Assembly: GCF_023078275.1 (NCBI RefSeq)
Contig: NC_062971.1
Span: 19,096,001-19,160,000 of the forward strand
DNA length: 64,000 nucleotides
Reading direction: 5' to 3'
Source: Leguminivora glycinivorella
Lineage: Eukaryota > Arthropoda > Insecta > Lepidoptera > Tortricidae
Position numbers and translations under genes: made by a program. Below are positions 12,403-22,789 of this stretch, piece by piece (position 1 is the first letter of the stretch; each line of letters begins with the position of its first letter). The notes beneath the pieces are model-generated. The model saw only the letters and a program-made list of their open reading frames with translations. It was not told the DNA's origin and ran no database searches.

Positions 12403-15400
12403 TATATACCGACGATCTCGGAAACCGCTCTAACGATTTCGCTGAAATTTGTTTTGTGGGGGTTTTCGGGGGTGAAAACTCGATCTAGCGTAGCCTTAGA
12501 TCCCGGAAAACGCGAATTTTCGAGTTTTCATGAGTTTTTCTTTCGCATTTGTAAACGTAAAATATGGTCCTTAATTTCGCCGCGCGCGCATCGATTCCGC
12601 TTAGCTCAGTCGCACGAGGTCGGTCTAATGTACGCAGATAGATCGTAGGTGTCAGGGTTTCGAATCCCGGCCAGAAATGAGGTTTTTGTTTTTTGTCTTT
12701 TTTTTTGTTTTTGTATTTATAAGAGTTTTTTTTTATCTAAAGACGTGATATATTAAAATAGAACCGAGCGAAGCTCGGTCGCCCAGATATTGATAATGAA
12801 ATTGCATTATGCCAATATTAAGAAAAAGTAGTTACCTAATCTAGTTAACCAAACCAGTAGGTAAAGAATTGATGTTAAAAATCATGCACATCAGGCTTGG
12901 TCTGCCGTAACTTTCACTTAATTGTTTCATTTTTAGAACCAGTCTGACTTTCCCGATTCGTGAGCAGCAAGGGATCATCGGAGTGGGTATACTAATCAAC
13001 AAGATAGGCGACCCGTTCTTCGACTCGATGGACGAGGAGATGGCGCTTTCGTTCAGCGTGTACTGCGGTGTCTGCATTTTGCACTCGGTGGTGTACCAGA
13101 AAATACAGGAGGCCAGCATCAGGAATATCCGGGGTCATGAACTAAACATGTACCATATTGAGGTAAGGAAAAACATACTGTATCTAACTCGTACATACTT
13201 GAAATAATATCCCCGAAGTAACTGCTGTTACGGCCTCTTAAGTATAGGGCAGAGTTTTAGATGTACTTAGATCCAAAAGGGTTTACCTATTTCCAACGAG
13301 TTTCCTGAGGGTTAAACTCTGGTCATAGGGAATTGTAGGTGCTTGCTTGGGTACGTATCACAATGTCTAAAATTAAAAAACCTAACGTTAAATGACCTAC
13401 GTTCAAAATACCTAAAATCAAAATACCTAATGATTTTAAATACCTAAGCAAGTTACACCTACGCACGAATTACCGAAATTTAAAATACCTATTGGACTAA
13501 ATACCTAATGTTTGAAATACCAAAAACTATGTCACCTAAATTTTATACACCAACATTTGAAATACCCTATGGTCAAAATACCTAAAATGATTAACTGGTC
13601 AAAATACCGAAGTAGTAGTGTAGGTTCCGCGAGCGTAAAAAAGGGTATATTGAAGTATTAATTTTAAGAATAGTATAGTTACACATAATTTATCTAGGCA
13701 TATTTTTGTTTGTTCGAATATATGTTGTGCATAAAGGTTTTTCGTCGAATGGTTTTTATGCATAGCATTGTTTAGTCGAAATTTATCACGCAGAATTTTT
13801 ATCATAGCTAATTAAATACTACTATATTGATGTTGCAGTTATAAAACCTACCCTAACCTAACCGACATTCGTGCATTCTTAACAAAATATTGTATTTATT
13901 GAGGTCGCAGTTCTAACCTAACCTAACCAACTCTCCTGACTGCATTTAGTATGGGTGGTTATTCTGATTTTAAGAAATATGCCAAATACAATTAAGCAAG
14001 TCAATGTTATTCATAAAAAACGATCGGCGTAAAAAGTATTATGCGAACTTATTTTCGGACAAAGTAATATTAGTATTATTTTAGATTATGTCAAATAATT
14101 TTTCTGACAAATTAACATTCCTCGAAAATAGATTATGCGAAGTTTGTTATGCGAAAATCGTTTCGGACAATTAAAGGTATGCCAAATAGAGGGAGCCCGA
14201 TTGGTTTAAATCCTATATTAGAGTAGGTTTAGGTTAGGTTAGAACTCGGCCTTTACACAACAACTAACGGCTTTTAAAGTAGGTTTAGGTTAGGTTGAAA
14301 CTGTGACCACGCGCAAAAACAAACGGTTTATAGATTAGGTTTAGGTTAGGTTAGTACTGTGACCACACACAAAAACAAACAGTTTACAGAGTAGGTTTAG
14401 GTTAGGTTAGAACTGCGATCACTCAGAAAAGAACGGCTTACAGAGTAGGTTTAGGTTAGGTTAGAATTTCGACCCTTCACATCAACGCACGACCTTTAAA
14501 ATAGGTTTAGGTTAGGTTAGAAGAAGGTTAGGTTAGTTGTGACCAAACATAAAAACAAAAATAAAGTTAGAAAAATTGAAATAAAATTCTTTATTCTTCA
14601 ATTTAGGCATTAACATAATGCTCTTCGGATTTAATCATTAGGTTTTTGCTTTTCGGATTTAATCATTAGGTATTTCGATTTTAGGTATTTTGAACGTAGG
14701 TCATTTAACGTTAGTTTTTTTTAATTTTAGGTATTTTGAACGTAGGTCATTGAACGTTAGTTTTTTATTTTAGTCATTATAATATGCACCTTTTTAAACT
14801 TTAGGTATTTTGAATTTCGGTCGAAACACCATTATGTATTTTGATTTTAGGTATTTTGAACGTAGGTCATTTAACGTTAGGTTTTTTAACTATAGACATT
14901 GTGATACGTACCCGCTTGCTTTTGTATGCTGCTGTCGTTACTCGCATATAACCTTTATCCTTTCGTACAAAATATTTTTAACTTTACATAAACTCAACAG
15001 GTGAGCGACTCAGAAATGTCAAAAGTGCTAGATTGCAAGGGATTCCACAACATTCCAGAGTTCTCATCACTGCATTTCAACACGCGAGGTCTGCCTCTAA
15101 GGGAGCTTCCGTGCTTGGTCGTCAAGATGTTCAGTGATTTGGGATTTATACGAAAGTAATTATGAATGCAATATCTTTCTAGTAGTTATCATCTTACTTA
15201 AACTGTATTGCTTTGCTTCATATCTGTGGTATCGCATTTACGTAAACGAGACACTTATTTTGGCTCCTATATATGTTCATCGAAAATTAATTATTTCGCC
15301 CTTGGCCGGCACACAGTAGATGCAATGCATACCTACCGTTGAAATCTAAACATATCTTTTAGGTTCAACATGAAGCAATCAAAGCTAGTGCGGTTCGTGC

Positions 15401-18400
15401 TTCTAGTAAGGAAGAGTTACCGGGACGTGCCATACCACAATTGGTACCATGCCTTCAGCGTAGCTCAGTGGGCCTACGCTGCGCTGCTAAACTTTCAGTT
15501 GGTGAAGCGAGGATACTTTAGGTACGTTGAAACAAATCTGATAAACGATTCGTCTTTTAAAAAGTACCAGTGTTGAATTTAATAAATAATCTGGTCTTTA
15601 TCAGCGACCTGCAAGCATTGATGTACCTGATAGCGTGTCTAGTTCATGATCTGGACCACCGTGGAACTGCTAGTGGTTTTCAAGTGAACGGAGGTAAAAT
15701 TGTTTTTACATAAATATAATTATACTTTAGTTTCATTTATTCTCAGTATTTATTTTCATTTCGATCTATTATCACAATGTCAGGCTTATTGGCTACAATA
15801 GTCCTGTCAGTGATAATAGATCGATCCCAATAGAGCGTGGCACGACCATTTTCAAGAACTGGCGCAGGCAAGTACTTGTAGTACGGTACTTCGCGGTCCA
15901 CAAGGCCGTATTGAAGAGCAAGTTGCTGGTGAATAATCCTGGCTACGAAATTATGTCTGTGCAAGTACCTACTCGCCGTTAGCAAGATGAGAACAACCGG
16001 AAATGATATGCCTGAGTGACTCTCCGGGACGGCGGCATGCCCGACAAATGTCGACCGTACCGTCCTTCAGGATATATTTCCGGTAGTTGTTCGTCATCAT
16101 AACTTCGTCCGCAATTGCACAGGCAAAACCCTCGGTTTCTCCGAAGAGGTCCCCGAATCGTAACCAGTTCACCGATGCGAGCAGGTCTACATCGGGTCCC
16201 GTGAGGGCCTTGTAGAACCGCCCGTGTAGCTGCTTGCTCTCCCATACCGCCTTGCGGTCCGCAGTACTTAGTACCACAGGTTTGCGCCAGTTCTCTTTCG
16301 CCAAGGAGAGCGGCGTGAGGTTTCCGTCAACTGCCACCACATCACGATGCATCCCACACTCGTTGTTAAGGAAGTAATTCCTGAGATTGTACACCTCACG
16401 GTTGTGGAGATCTTTGGCGTTTAGGAAGCCTCGACCTCCGCACTTCCGTGGGATGTACAATCTCATAACAGACGAGCGCGGGTGTAACATACGATGTGTG
16501 GTAAGCAGTGAACGGACCCTCCGATCCAGGGCGTCCAGCTCAGTCTGGGTCCACCGTAGTATGCCAAAGGAGTATGTGAGTAGAGGCATTACCCAGGCGT
16601 TAAAGGCGCGCACTTTGTTGCCTCCTGACAAAAGACTGTTAAGGACTTTTGTGAGCCGACTGAAAAAGCGCTCCTTTACCGACCGTCTAATGCCAACATC
16701 CTCAATACCCAACGACTGTGACATACCAAGGTACTTATAGGTTTCTGATTCAGAGATAGATCTGAACGACATCGTCTCAGAAAGTTGTAAATTTTCTGAA
16801 TTTACAACCTCCCCCCGCTGTACATGCATGACCGCACACTTATCGACACCAAACTCCATTCTGATGGCGGTACTGAAAACTTCTGTGGTTTTCAATAGCA
16901 CCATCAGGTCTTGGGTGTTCGGTGCAAATAGTTTGAGATCGTCCATGTACAGAAGGTGAGAGATGACTTCACCCTCTCTCCGAAGCCGGCAACCTAGCCC
17001 AGAATCCTTCAGCAGCGTGCTGAGGGGATTCAGAGCTAGGCAGAACCATAATGGACTCAAACTGTCACCCTGGAATATTCCTCGCTCAATCCTTATGAAG
17101 TCCTGCGGGCCAGGGGGGCCTCCTGGTTGACGAAGGACTGTGATCCACTGCCTCATACATGCAGCCAGGAAGGATATTAAAGCTGCATCAAGTTTATACA
17201 GCTCCAATACCCTTCTCAGCCATGAATGAGGCACCGAATCATAGGCCTTCTTATAGTCAATCCAAGCGGCCGAGATGGCTCCCTTGTTCCGCCGAACTTG
17301 TTGGCAGATGGTCATGTCTATGAGGAGGAGCTCTTTAGTACCACGGGACCCAACCCTACATCCATTTTGAGCGGGAGCCAGAATGTTGTTAGCGACAATA
17401 TGCGCGTTAATTTTTGCTCTCAAAATGGATGTAAGGAGCTTGTAAAGTGTAGGCAAGCACGTAATGGGTCTGTAGTTTTTTGCTTCCGTGGTACTACCGG
17501 ACTTATAGAGCAGGAAAGTAACACCAGTTGTTAGGGAAGGTGGGAGAGAACCAAGATCGAGGGCTTGTTGAAATTGCGTTGCCAAACGCGAGTGCGAGCA
17601 TCGAAACCATTTTAGCCAGAAGTTGTGCAATCCGTCCGGTCCAGGACTTTTCCAGTTCTGGGTCGTACGGGTAGCACAACTTACGTCGTCGGGGCTGATG
17701 GTGATAGCCCCCATAGGTTCGATGTTCTCGCACTCGCGTTCGACAACGGTCATCCACTCACTCTCCGTGTGTTCGACGGGCACCGACCAGATGCTACGCC
17801 AGAAATCAGACATGGCAGTAGCATCCGGCAGCTGCACGTCAGACACACGAGGGTCGGTTTCCTCCCACCTTCGGTATACTTTCCTTTGGTCGCTTTGAAA
17901 AAGACGATTCTGCTGGAATCGGTCTACACGCTTTCTGTAGCGGCGAATACGGCTTGCCCATGCATAGACTTTCTGCTTCAGGAAGTCGATGCGCTCTGTG
18001 ACATTGGCCAAATAGTCGCGGGGCCTGATGTCCGTCCCCGCGAATGCCTGGTTCACAAAACGCATTACTCGAGGGCGATTATTACCCCTCTGAAGCAGAT
18101 CAGCTTTGCAATGAGAGTCCTAAACGAGTTGATACGACGCTCGATCCGTACTTGCCATGCAGGGACACCTCCGGCGGTCCTAGTTGCACGGTCAGCGTCC
18201 GGAAACTTGACTCGAGCAACACGACACGCCGCGATGGCTCCGCAGTACATGATCGAGTGTGTATCATCTAGATCTTTACTAGTCCGTATAAATGGCTCTA
18301 GTAAAGCGTTTAAGGCTCCCATTAACGCTAGATTGCGTCTATTCATAGGCAGACGTGGTAATCGTGGCCTAGGATTGTTTGTGGAGCGATACTGCGTAAT

Positions 18401-21030
18401 CGCCTCTTCCAAAGACCTCCTCAGTTGCTCATTAGCAGGCTCACTCACGCTCTGACTCGCGAAGTCCCCGCCGTCGTTACCGGAATCAACCCGCGGCGCA
18501 TCCGGTGCCAGGTCGGGTTCGGGCACCGGGTCCGGCGACATGGCGGGCAAATTCCGCCCCGAGGCGGGGTCCGCGCGAGCAGCGAGAGCCTCCTGGCGAA
18601 GCCGATCAAGTGTGGCGTCATCCAACCGCCTTGACCGCTGAATGACGCGCACCTGATCCGATAGTCGCTGCTCCGATACGGTGGTGGTGGGTTCAAGCGT
18701 CTGAAACAGAAGCAGCATTCTTGGACGATACGCTGACAGCCTAGTTCCCCCTCTGTAGCCGCTGATTGTCCGCGTGCTTTACTTCTCGTAATCATTCCGT
18801 GATATTTGTCTTGTATTCTTTTTGGTGAAATATACCCATTTCATTTATCATTCGTATTTATTTATCATTATCTCTTATTTCTCTATTATACAACGTGTTT
18901 CCGGTATCACTCAAAACCTCAGACACCCCAACTGATTTTTATTTTTTTAAACTCATCTAGAGTATTCATCTTTTAATCTGATGGTTACTTTTTTTTAAAT
19001 TGAATTTTTAATTTTCTGTACAGCTCTACTTGACTTTTAGCTCTACACTCAATAAAATAATTGCTAACTACCATCATAAACCATAAAACTATTTATTTGT
19101 GTACGTTACTGCAACGACATAAGGTTTATCAATAGACAGCTAAGATGTCACTGTAAAACACTTTAAAGCTTTGTCACAGTAAACTTCCAATTGGACAGGT
19201 AATCGCAGTAAGCTAATTTAAACCCAATATTCAAAATGACAAGGTTGTAATTAGGTACGAGTTCAATTTCTTATGACTTATGATAAACATTAAGATTAAA
19301 CTGACAAACAACGTCAAACTCGTAGCGGAAAAAATAATCGTCCAAGTAACCAGCCAGTATTAATACCGCCAAATACTGAAAAAGGTAAACAACCTCTAGC
19401 AATGCGATATACATAATGTTGTATTACGAATACAATAGAATAGGCACATAAAAAATAATTAATAATACTAATTTAAATAAAAATATTACCCCCGTCAAGA
19501 TATATCTCAATCGATTCTACTCTCGATTCTCTGGACAAACGGTTTTCAGGTTTTTAGTGTTAAGTGAAACACGGTGTATATAATCGGTAGTCAAGTTGCT
19601 CTTTAACACTTGCTACGTTATTTTGAACAGAAACTGCCTTAGCTGCTCTATATTGTAGCGAGGGAAGTGTGATGGAGAGACACCACCTCGGGCAGGCTGT
19701 GAGCATCCTCAACACGGAGGGCTGCGACATCCTCGAGCCTCTGCCGAGGCGCGACTACGACCGCGCGCTGCTACTGCTGCGCGATTTCATCCTGGCAACC
19801 GACTTGAACAATTACTACAAGTCAGTTACTCTGTATTATAGTCCCTGATACAGCTCAGTCTACTCTTCACACGAATAGGTATAATGGAGAAACCACCTCG
19901 GGTAGGCTGTCCGTTCTGGCAACCTATTTGAACTCGACTTTTGATTTCTAATTCTGGTTAATGTTTGTCGCCACTCACTTCATTACAAGTGAGTCTTCGT
20001 ACCTATAGGTGACATGATGACTTCGTTTTTAGAAATTACGATGATGATTTTGTTAGCTTCTGGTTCACAAGACATAATACTTATTCCTTTCCCAGAAAAG
20101 TAAGCGAATACAAGATGGTAACGTGCGACTACCTCATCGGCAACCAAATCCACATCGCCGCTCTGCAGGCTCTGATGATGAACGCGGCGGATTTCAGCGA
20201 CCAGATAAAGGACTGGGGCTCCGTTAAGAAAACTGCCGTTAGTCTTTCTGTCAGCTATTTGTGTAGAATGTTGTGGAAGCCAAGACAATGAAAAAAACAT
20301 GTAAATTTCAGGCAGAGGCGTTCACAGAGTTCTTCAACCAAGATGAATCAGATAAGAGCCGTGGGGATGCGCCTCCAGCTTTCCTGGATCCAAAAAACAA
20401 AATTATTATCCCTGAACTAGAGATAAAGTTTGTCACTGACACTATTATTCCCATTTATGAGTAAGTTTTTTTAGCTTTGTTACGCATGTCGCATTTAATA
20501 TGCTTTAGGTTTATTTTGATTAATCTATATGTTCTAGTATGATTGCAAAAATCTTTCCCGCCATAGCGCCCGCCAAAGAGATTCTTGAAAGCTACTTGGT
20601 CCTTTGGGATGGATCGAAAGATATATTTGTTGAGGTAAGTTATATCACATTTACCCCCTGTTACTTCATAATTGGACTGTCCCTAAATATATAGGTAGAG
20701 TAGCTATAATTTAGTTTCTGATTTAGGCATGTACCTATCGTATCGTATTCCGATCCATTGAAAGGGAAACTGACATTTTTACCACATTTTGTTCCTATAA
20801 GGGAACTAAGTGTACCTCTGGTAAAATACTCTTAGGTCATTGACGAAATGTTTTAGGTAACCCCAATTCTTGCGGGTCTATCAGTTCTACTGAGCCCAGA
20901 ACTCGACCAGCTGATCCAAGACGCGTTGAACGAGCGCGAGAGACTGCGGCTGGAGGCCGAGGCGTTGGCGGCCGAGGAGGCGGCGGCGGCGGCGGCCGCG
21001 GCTGCAGCCGCCGCGGCGGAGGAGGATTAG
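3840..21030 (+). CDS. GAF-domain 3',5'-cyclic nucleotide phosphodiesterase (PDE5/6/11-like)
   Basis: The family hydrolyses cAMP or cGMP in the cytoplasm, with GAF domains sensing cyclic nucleotide. Sixteen coding exons: 3840-3959, 4293-4409, 5972-6067, 8094-8227, 8924-9028, 10438-10566, 10828-10979, 12937-13162, 15001-15155, 15363-15521, 15605-15693, 19631-19820, 20096-20237, 20312-20460, 20538-20634, 20857-21030, about 744 aa. A diverged GAF-A covers roughly residues 40-190 and GAF-B 192-350 (IAGQVIKTG, FPIREQQGIIGVG, INKIGDPFF). The catalytic domain has YHNWYH (436-441), HDLDHRGT (479 on), ERHH, ATDL and AAD (Asp590), so the acid His and metal ligands are kept. The purine-binding Gln expected in Q-x-G-F is Glu642 (LEIKF). 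The tail is Ala-rich. All junction phases agree except exon 4/5, which is off by one base. The start is the first of two tandem ATGs. Confidence 0.88.
4440..5775 (+). mobile_element. 5'-truncated non-LTR retrotransposon (CR1/Jockey superfamily)
   Basis: It lies in phosphodiesterase intron 2, in the same orientation. An open frame to 5475 encodes the second half of a reverse transcriptase, with PQGSVLG then FLIYINDLP and the catalytic FADD, followed by the thumb/C-terminal region (LRYGIILWG, AQKKCVRIL) typical of the superfamily. The 5' RT motifs and endonuclease are missing, as in usual 5' truncation. The element ends in a TTCTA pentamer tail (about 5750-5775) rather than poly(A), as in some CR1/Kiri/Daphne-type LINEs. 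The first codons of the open frame read out of exon 2 and are not part of the element. Confidence 0.75.
5750..5777 (+). repeat. (TTCTA)n tail
   Basis: About five pentamer copies directly follow the LINE 3' untranslated region and probably mark its 3' end. Confidence 0.7.
6290..7170. repeat. Composite repeat with imperfect inverted ends in PDE intron 3
   Basis: The left side (agccgtagggatggg near 6295) and right side (cccatccctagtcg near 7150) are imperfect inverted copies of each other. The interior includes a LINE/SINE-like tail listed separately. Boundaries are approximate and the class is uncertain. Confidence 0.4.
6540..6910 (+). mobile_element. LINE/SINE 3' tail of the lepidopteran RTE/BovB type
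   Basis: The stretch from about 6720 (ttacccttcgggttggaagg) through agtgcctacgcc and ggaccccaggctccca to gggataacgcaaggagg matches, from memory, a 3' end that is very common in Lepidoptera on RTE-type LINEs and SINEs. The upstream accgattgagctgaaatttt block often accompanies it. No protein-coding part is present. Confidence 0.5.
7701..7954. mobile_element. MITE with long terminal inverted repeats
   Basis: The ends are gggaccagccacacttagg on the left and the complement of cttaagtgtggccggtccc on the right. Inside, gacgtctcctcagtac and its complement also pair, so most of the 254 bp folds into one hairpin. No coding capacity is seen. It lies in PDE intron 3. Confidence 0.65.
8304..8428 (+). mobile_element. 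SINE-like 3' fragment (same family as 41060-41556)
   Basis: It contains ggcaacgcgcatgtgacact, gcgtccataggttacg and tgtttgccacggacgtagta followed by an A-rich end. The same string, closer to consensus, ends the longer copy at 41420-41556. It lies in PDE intron 4. Confidence 0.65.
8511..8747. mobile_element. Short repeat with CCCCCGAC ends and a (CAGA)n core
   Basis: It begins aacccccgactgcgac and ends gcgtcgggggttaa, an imperfect terminal inverted repeat. A CAGA/GACA microsatellite fills about 8640-8703. The layout resembles microsatellite-associated, probably Helitron-related, non-autonomous elements of Lepidoptera. The class is inferred. Confidence 0.55.
9071..9636. mobile_element. 566-bp foldback element with 9-bp target duplication
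   Basis: The two halves are near-mirror complements over more than 150 bp. For example, gtgacatctagcgacaatca on the left pairs with the complement of tgattgtagctagatgtcat on the right. The direct repeat TTGTATGAC flanks both sides (9062-9070 and 9637-9645). No coding capacity. It lies in PDE intron 5. Confidence 0.75.
9821..9950. mobile_element. Small MITE with TAA target duplication
   Basis: The ends are gggccagttgcattaacc and the complement of gtttgatgcaaccggccc. TAA flanks both ends (9818-9820 and 9951-9953), as in Harbinger/Tourist-type MITEs. A similar element is at 56734-56851. Confidence 0.65.
9965..10412. mobile_element. TIR element ending 24 bases before PDE exon 6
   Basis: The ends are cagggtgtcccagaagt and the complement of acttctgggacaccctg. 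The inverted similarity runs about 150 bp inward (ctaaccaacctaacatgac and its complement). TA flanks both ends, which suits a Tc1/mariner-type MITE. The 3' end lies between the intron body and the exon 6 acceptor (AG at 10436-10437). Confidence 0.7.
11046..11182. repeat. Hairpin-forming repeat fragment in PDE intron 7
   Basis: acattgtgcaacaagggagg pairs with the complement of cctcctgagttacacacaatgt, and ttcacgacagccgcaggctg sits at the tip. This is a short inverted-repeat element, not a gene. Confidence 0.55.
11706..11850. repeat. Hairpin-forming repeat fragment in PDE intron 7
   Basis: cgatacacgtgcgaaaagg on the left pairs imperfectly with the complement of ccttttttacgcacttgtatcg on the right, with gattttaaaacac arms between. 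The copy is probably a degraded TIR element. Confidence 0.5.
12336..12791 (+). mobile_element. Non-autonomous repeat with tRNA-like core, copy 1
   Basis: It starts ttatactattaaacgagc, has a (TTTA)n run, then accgacgatctcggaaaccg. A tRNA-like segment follows, with an A-box-like tagctcagtcg and a B-box-like ggtttcgaatcc. It ends with a small hairpin (gagcgaagctc) and gcccagatatt. A nearly identical copy lies at 22969-23431. The tRNA-like part cannot fold as a functional tRNA, so this is a mobile repeat. Either SINE or Helitron-like affiliation is possible. Confidence 0.65.
13349..14913. mobile_element. 1.57-kb foldback element with 8-bp target duplication and internal TTAGG-rich repeats
   Basis: The ends match as inverted repeats for about 90 bp: gggtacgtatcacaatgtct on the left and the complement of agacattgtgatacgtaccc on the right. 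GCTTGCTT flanks both sides (13341-13348 and 14914-14921). The subterminal zones are strings of degenerate words such as aaaatacctaa. The middle holds TTAGG-containing repeats. No transposase frame is visible. It lies in PDE intron 8. Confidence 0.82.
14222..14540 (+). repeat. 57-bp minisatellite built on TTAGGTTAGG
   Basis: About six units, each with taggtttaggttaggtt plus a variable spacer (aactgtgaccac-like), begin near 14222, 14278, 14335, 14392, 14447 and 14503. Two copies in the opposite sense (ctaacctaaccgac, ctaacctaacctaacc) lie near 13850 and 13915, in the left arm of the foldback element. Confidence 0.75.
15743..18065 (-). pseudogene. Reverse transcriptase/endonuclease ORF of the R4/Dong-like LINE, with one frameshift
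   Basis: The main frame (15969-18065, 698 codons) has the RT landmarks WKSPGPDG, NYRPITCLPTLYK, the catalytic LLYMDDLKLFA and QGDSLSP. It continues into a zinc-knuckle-like CRACRRPGESLRHIISGCS. The endonuclease part, with the KPDIVIIDR motif typical of restriction-like endonucleases, is in a different frame (15743-15985), so one indel near 15970-15985 splits the ORF. YMDD together with a C-terminal restriction-like endonuclease points to the R2/R4/Dong group, R4/Dong being the best fit. The start ATG at 18065 overlaps the stop of the upstream frame as TAATG. Confidence 0.78.
18065..18795 (-). pseudogene. N-terminal ORF region of the R4/Dong-like LINE
   Basis: Two overlapping frames cover the element's 5' part: 18445-18795, starting MITRSKARGQ, and 18065-18718, a Pro- and Arg-rich 217-codon frame ending IALE. 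The switch near 18700-18720 suggests another indel. The second frame ends in TAA, overlapping the ATG of the RT frame by one base. I see no DNA-binding zinc finger of the R2 type. Its function is not deducible beyond the element's N-terminal domain. Confidence 0.6.
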
Positions 21031-22789
21031 TATTGACATTATACTAGATAACTTTTACCAGCGTAGTACCTATTCTAAATTATGTAACACATAGCTGGAG
21101 CTGGACATTCTAATATAGTATTTTTTTAATGTATTACCTACTCAGAGATACAATCTGTAGGCACTGATGAATCTTCACGCCTAGACGAGAAGATGTACTT
21201 ACTTTACTGAACCGATTTGAATCACAAATGCGCGACTTTTTAGAGTTTTTAGCCTACGATCTATCTACGATACACATGTCTGTAGCTTGCATAACTAATA
21301 GCTTGCCAGCGGAATTTCAAAATACCAGTCCATTTGCCAGTATCTTTATACGCGGGCATGGCATGGCCGTATGGCAGGCCTTTTATTTACTGAGTTTACA
21401 AAACTGTTCTAGTAACAATAAAATTATGATACGAATAAAAAGCTTTTGCTGTGTATAATCATTAGTTTTATTTGTAAGTAATAGGTACATATTATAAATA
21501 TTTAATCACTATAAGTCGAGTAGTTAGAAGATAAAAATTAATTGTGATGAGGATTTAGCAACGTTAGGCACTTATTTACCTTTGGTAGATTTTATAAAAT
21601 ATTACAATGATTACTTCACCTACTCGTACATAAAATGAAATTTAAAAAGACTAAAATAATTATTAATAAAATTCGTAATCAAATGCAAGTATTGTGTGGC
21701 CAGCAAAAATAAATCTATTATCATCTCTAAAATCCACAGAAAAAGTATCATCAGTAACTTTTCACTAATTTTCGAATCACATCGTAGGCAATTCAGCAAG
21801 TACCTACTTCTATACCAGTATATCATCACATATTTGTATTTTATGGTGTAAATTAAACACGAAAGCAAGAAATTATCCACTGTGAACATGATTAAATAAT
21901 TAAGTTATAACGTAATAAGCGTTCAGAGTTACATGCCAGTGTCTTTTACTTTAATCACAATACAATAATACAGGAATGTTAAAACATAAAAGCATAAAAA
22001 GGCATGTAGAGGTAAAATATGATTAATTATTTTGTAATATTAAGTTAATTACACCTACCTATTTTGTAATATTAAGTTAATTACCTTAACACTGGAATTA
22101 TAGCATAGGTAACCTAGGTTTGGTGCAGTTGTTTAATAAACGTTTCTTTCATAAGCCCACTAACTCGCGTAAGTACCTTGTAATAAGTCATTTGTTACCT
22201 ACTATAGTTAAGTAAATTTATAACATAATGTTCTTGTGAATTGACCTGTTTAATAAACTTTTTAAGTTAACTATAATGTTCGCATGTTTAATAAACTTTT
22301 TTGTTAACTACTCACGATGTTGGCTAATTTAAATAAGTATCTAACGAAATCATTTCTACAGGCAAGTCTTTATACTTCTTACAATCTGTAATAAATTAAA
22401 TATACCTACTAGGTAGCATATTATATTAATATATTATGGTTACTCTGCAATACAGTAGCGAAATATTAGAGCACACCGAGAAATCTAAAATTTAGTGCAA
22501 TACAAAAACAACCGGTTGTATTGGTGATATAACCGCAATTCCAAGATGATACTTCTTACATCACTTCTGTAGACCGATAATAACTTGTTTTTGACGGTAG
22601 TACAATAGCAGAAGTATCCACTTCGAAAGTAGTTTTTTTTTAGATAAGAAAAATGTTGTGGAATGCTTAAAACATCATCAAAATGCGAAGACTATTCGAG
22701 GTTAACAAGATCAAGTAGTTTTTGGTTCAATCGTATCACAAGAAAATTGTTGTATTAATAATACAAGGCGGCGCCTCGTTGATAAACTT
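21031..22789. other. Tail-to-tail intergenic region; 3' UTR of the phosphodiesterase
   Basis: The phosphodiesterase stop is at 21028-21030. Overlapping AATAAA-type signals occur near 21415-21440. The rest, to the PGM2-like stop at 22790, is AT-rich. A short direct repeat (acctatttygtaatattaagttaattac) occurs near 22025-22085. No other exon is visible. Confidence 0.55.

Larger units (their letters stand above)
15725..18870 (-). mobile_element. R4/Dong-like non-LTR retrotransposon, antisense in PDE intron 11
   Basis: It fills most of the 3.9-kb intron between the exon ending NG at 15693 and the exon starting 19631, in opposite orientation. It carries an RT frame, a C-terminal CCHC-like knuckle, a restriction-like endonuclease and an N-terminal frame. 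Terminal repeats are absent, as expected for a non-LTR element. The ends are judged only from where coding similarity stops; the 5' end could lie anywhere between 18800 and 18900. Confidence 0.75.

Noticed and set aside
12590..12680. tRNA gene
   Set aside because: A- and B-box-like strings are present, but the stems do not pair as a cloverleaf and the segment is embedded in a repeat occurring twice.
14222..14540. True telomere or chromosome end
   Set aside because: The TTAGG tracts are short, interrupted by 57-bp spacers, inside a transposon with target duplications, and flanked by gene exons on both sides.
15743..15985. Stand-alone small gene ending KPDIVIIDRNENKY
   Set aside because: It is the frame-shifted endonuclease end of the adjacent LINE.
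16387..18634. Plus-strand open frames of 69-276 codons
   Set aside because: They are antisense shadows of the GC-rich LINE coding sequence on the minus strand.
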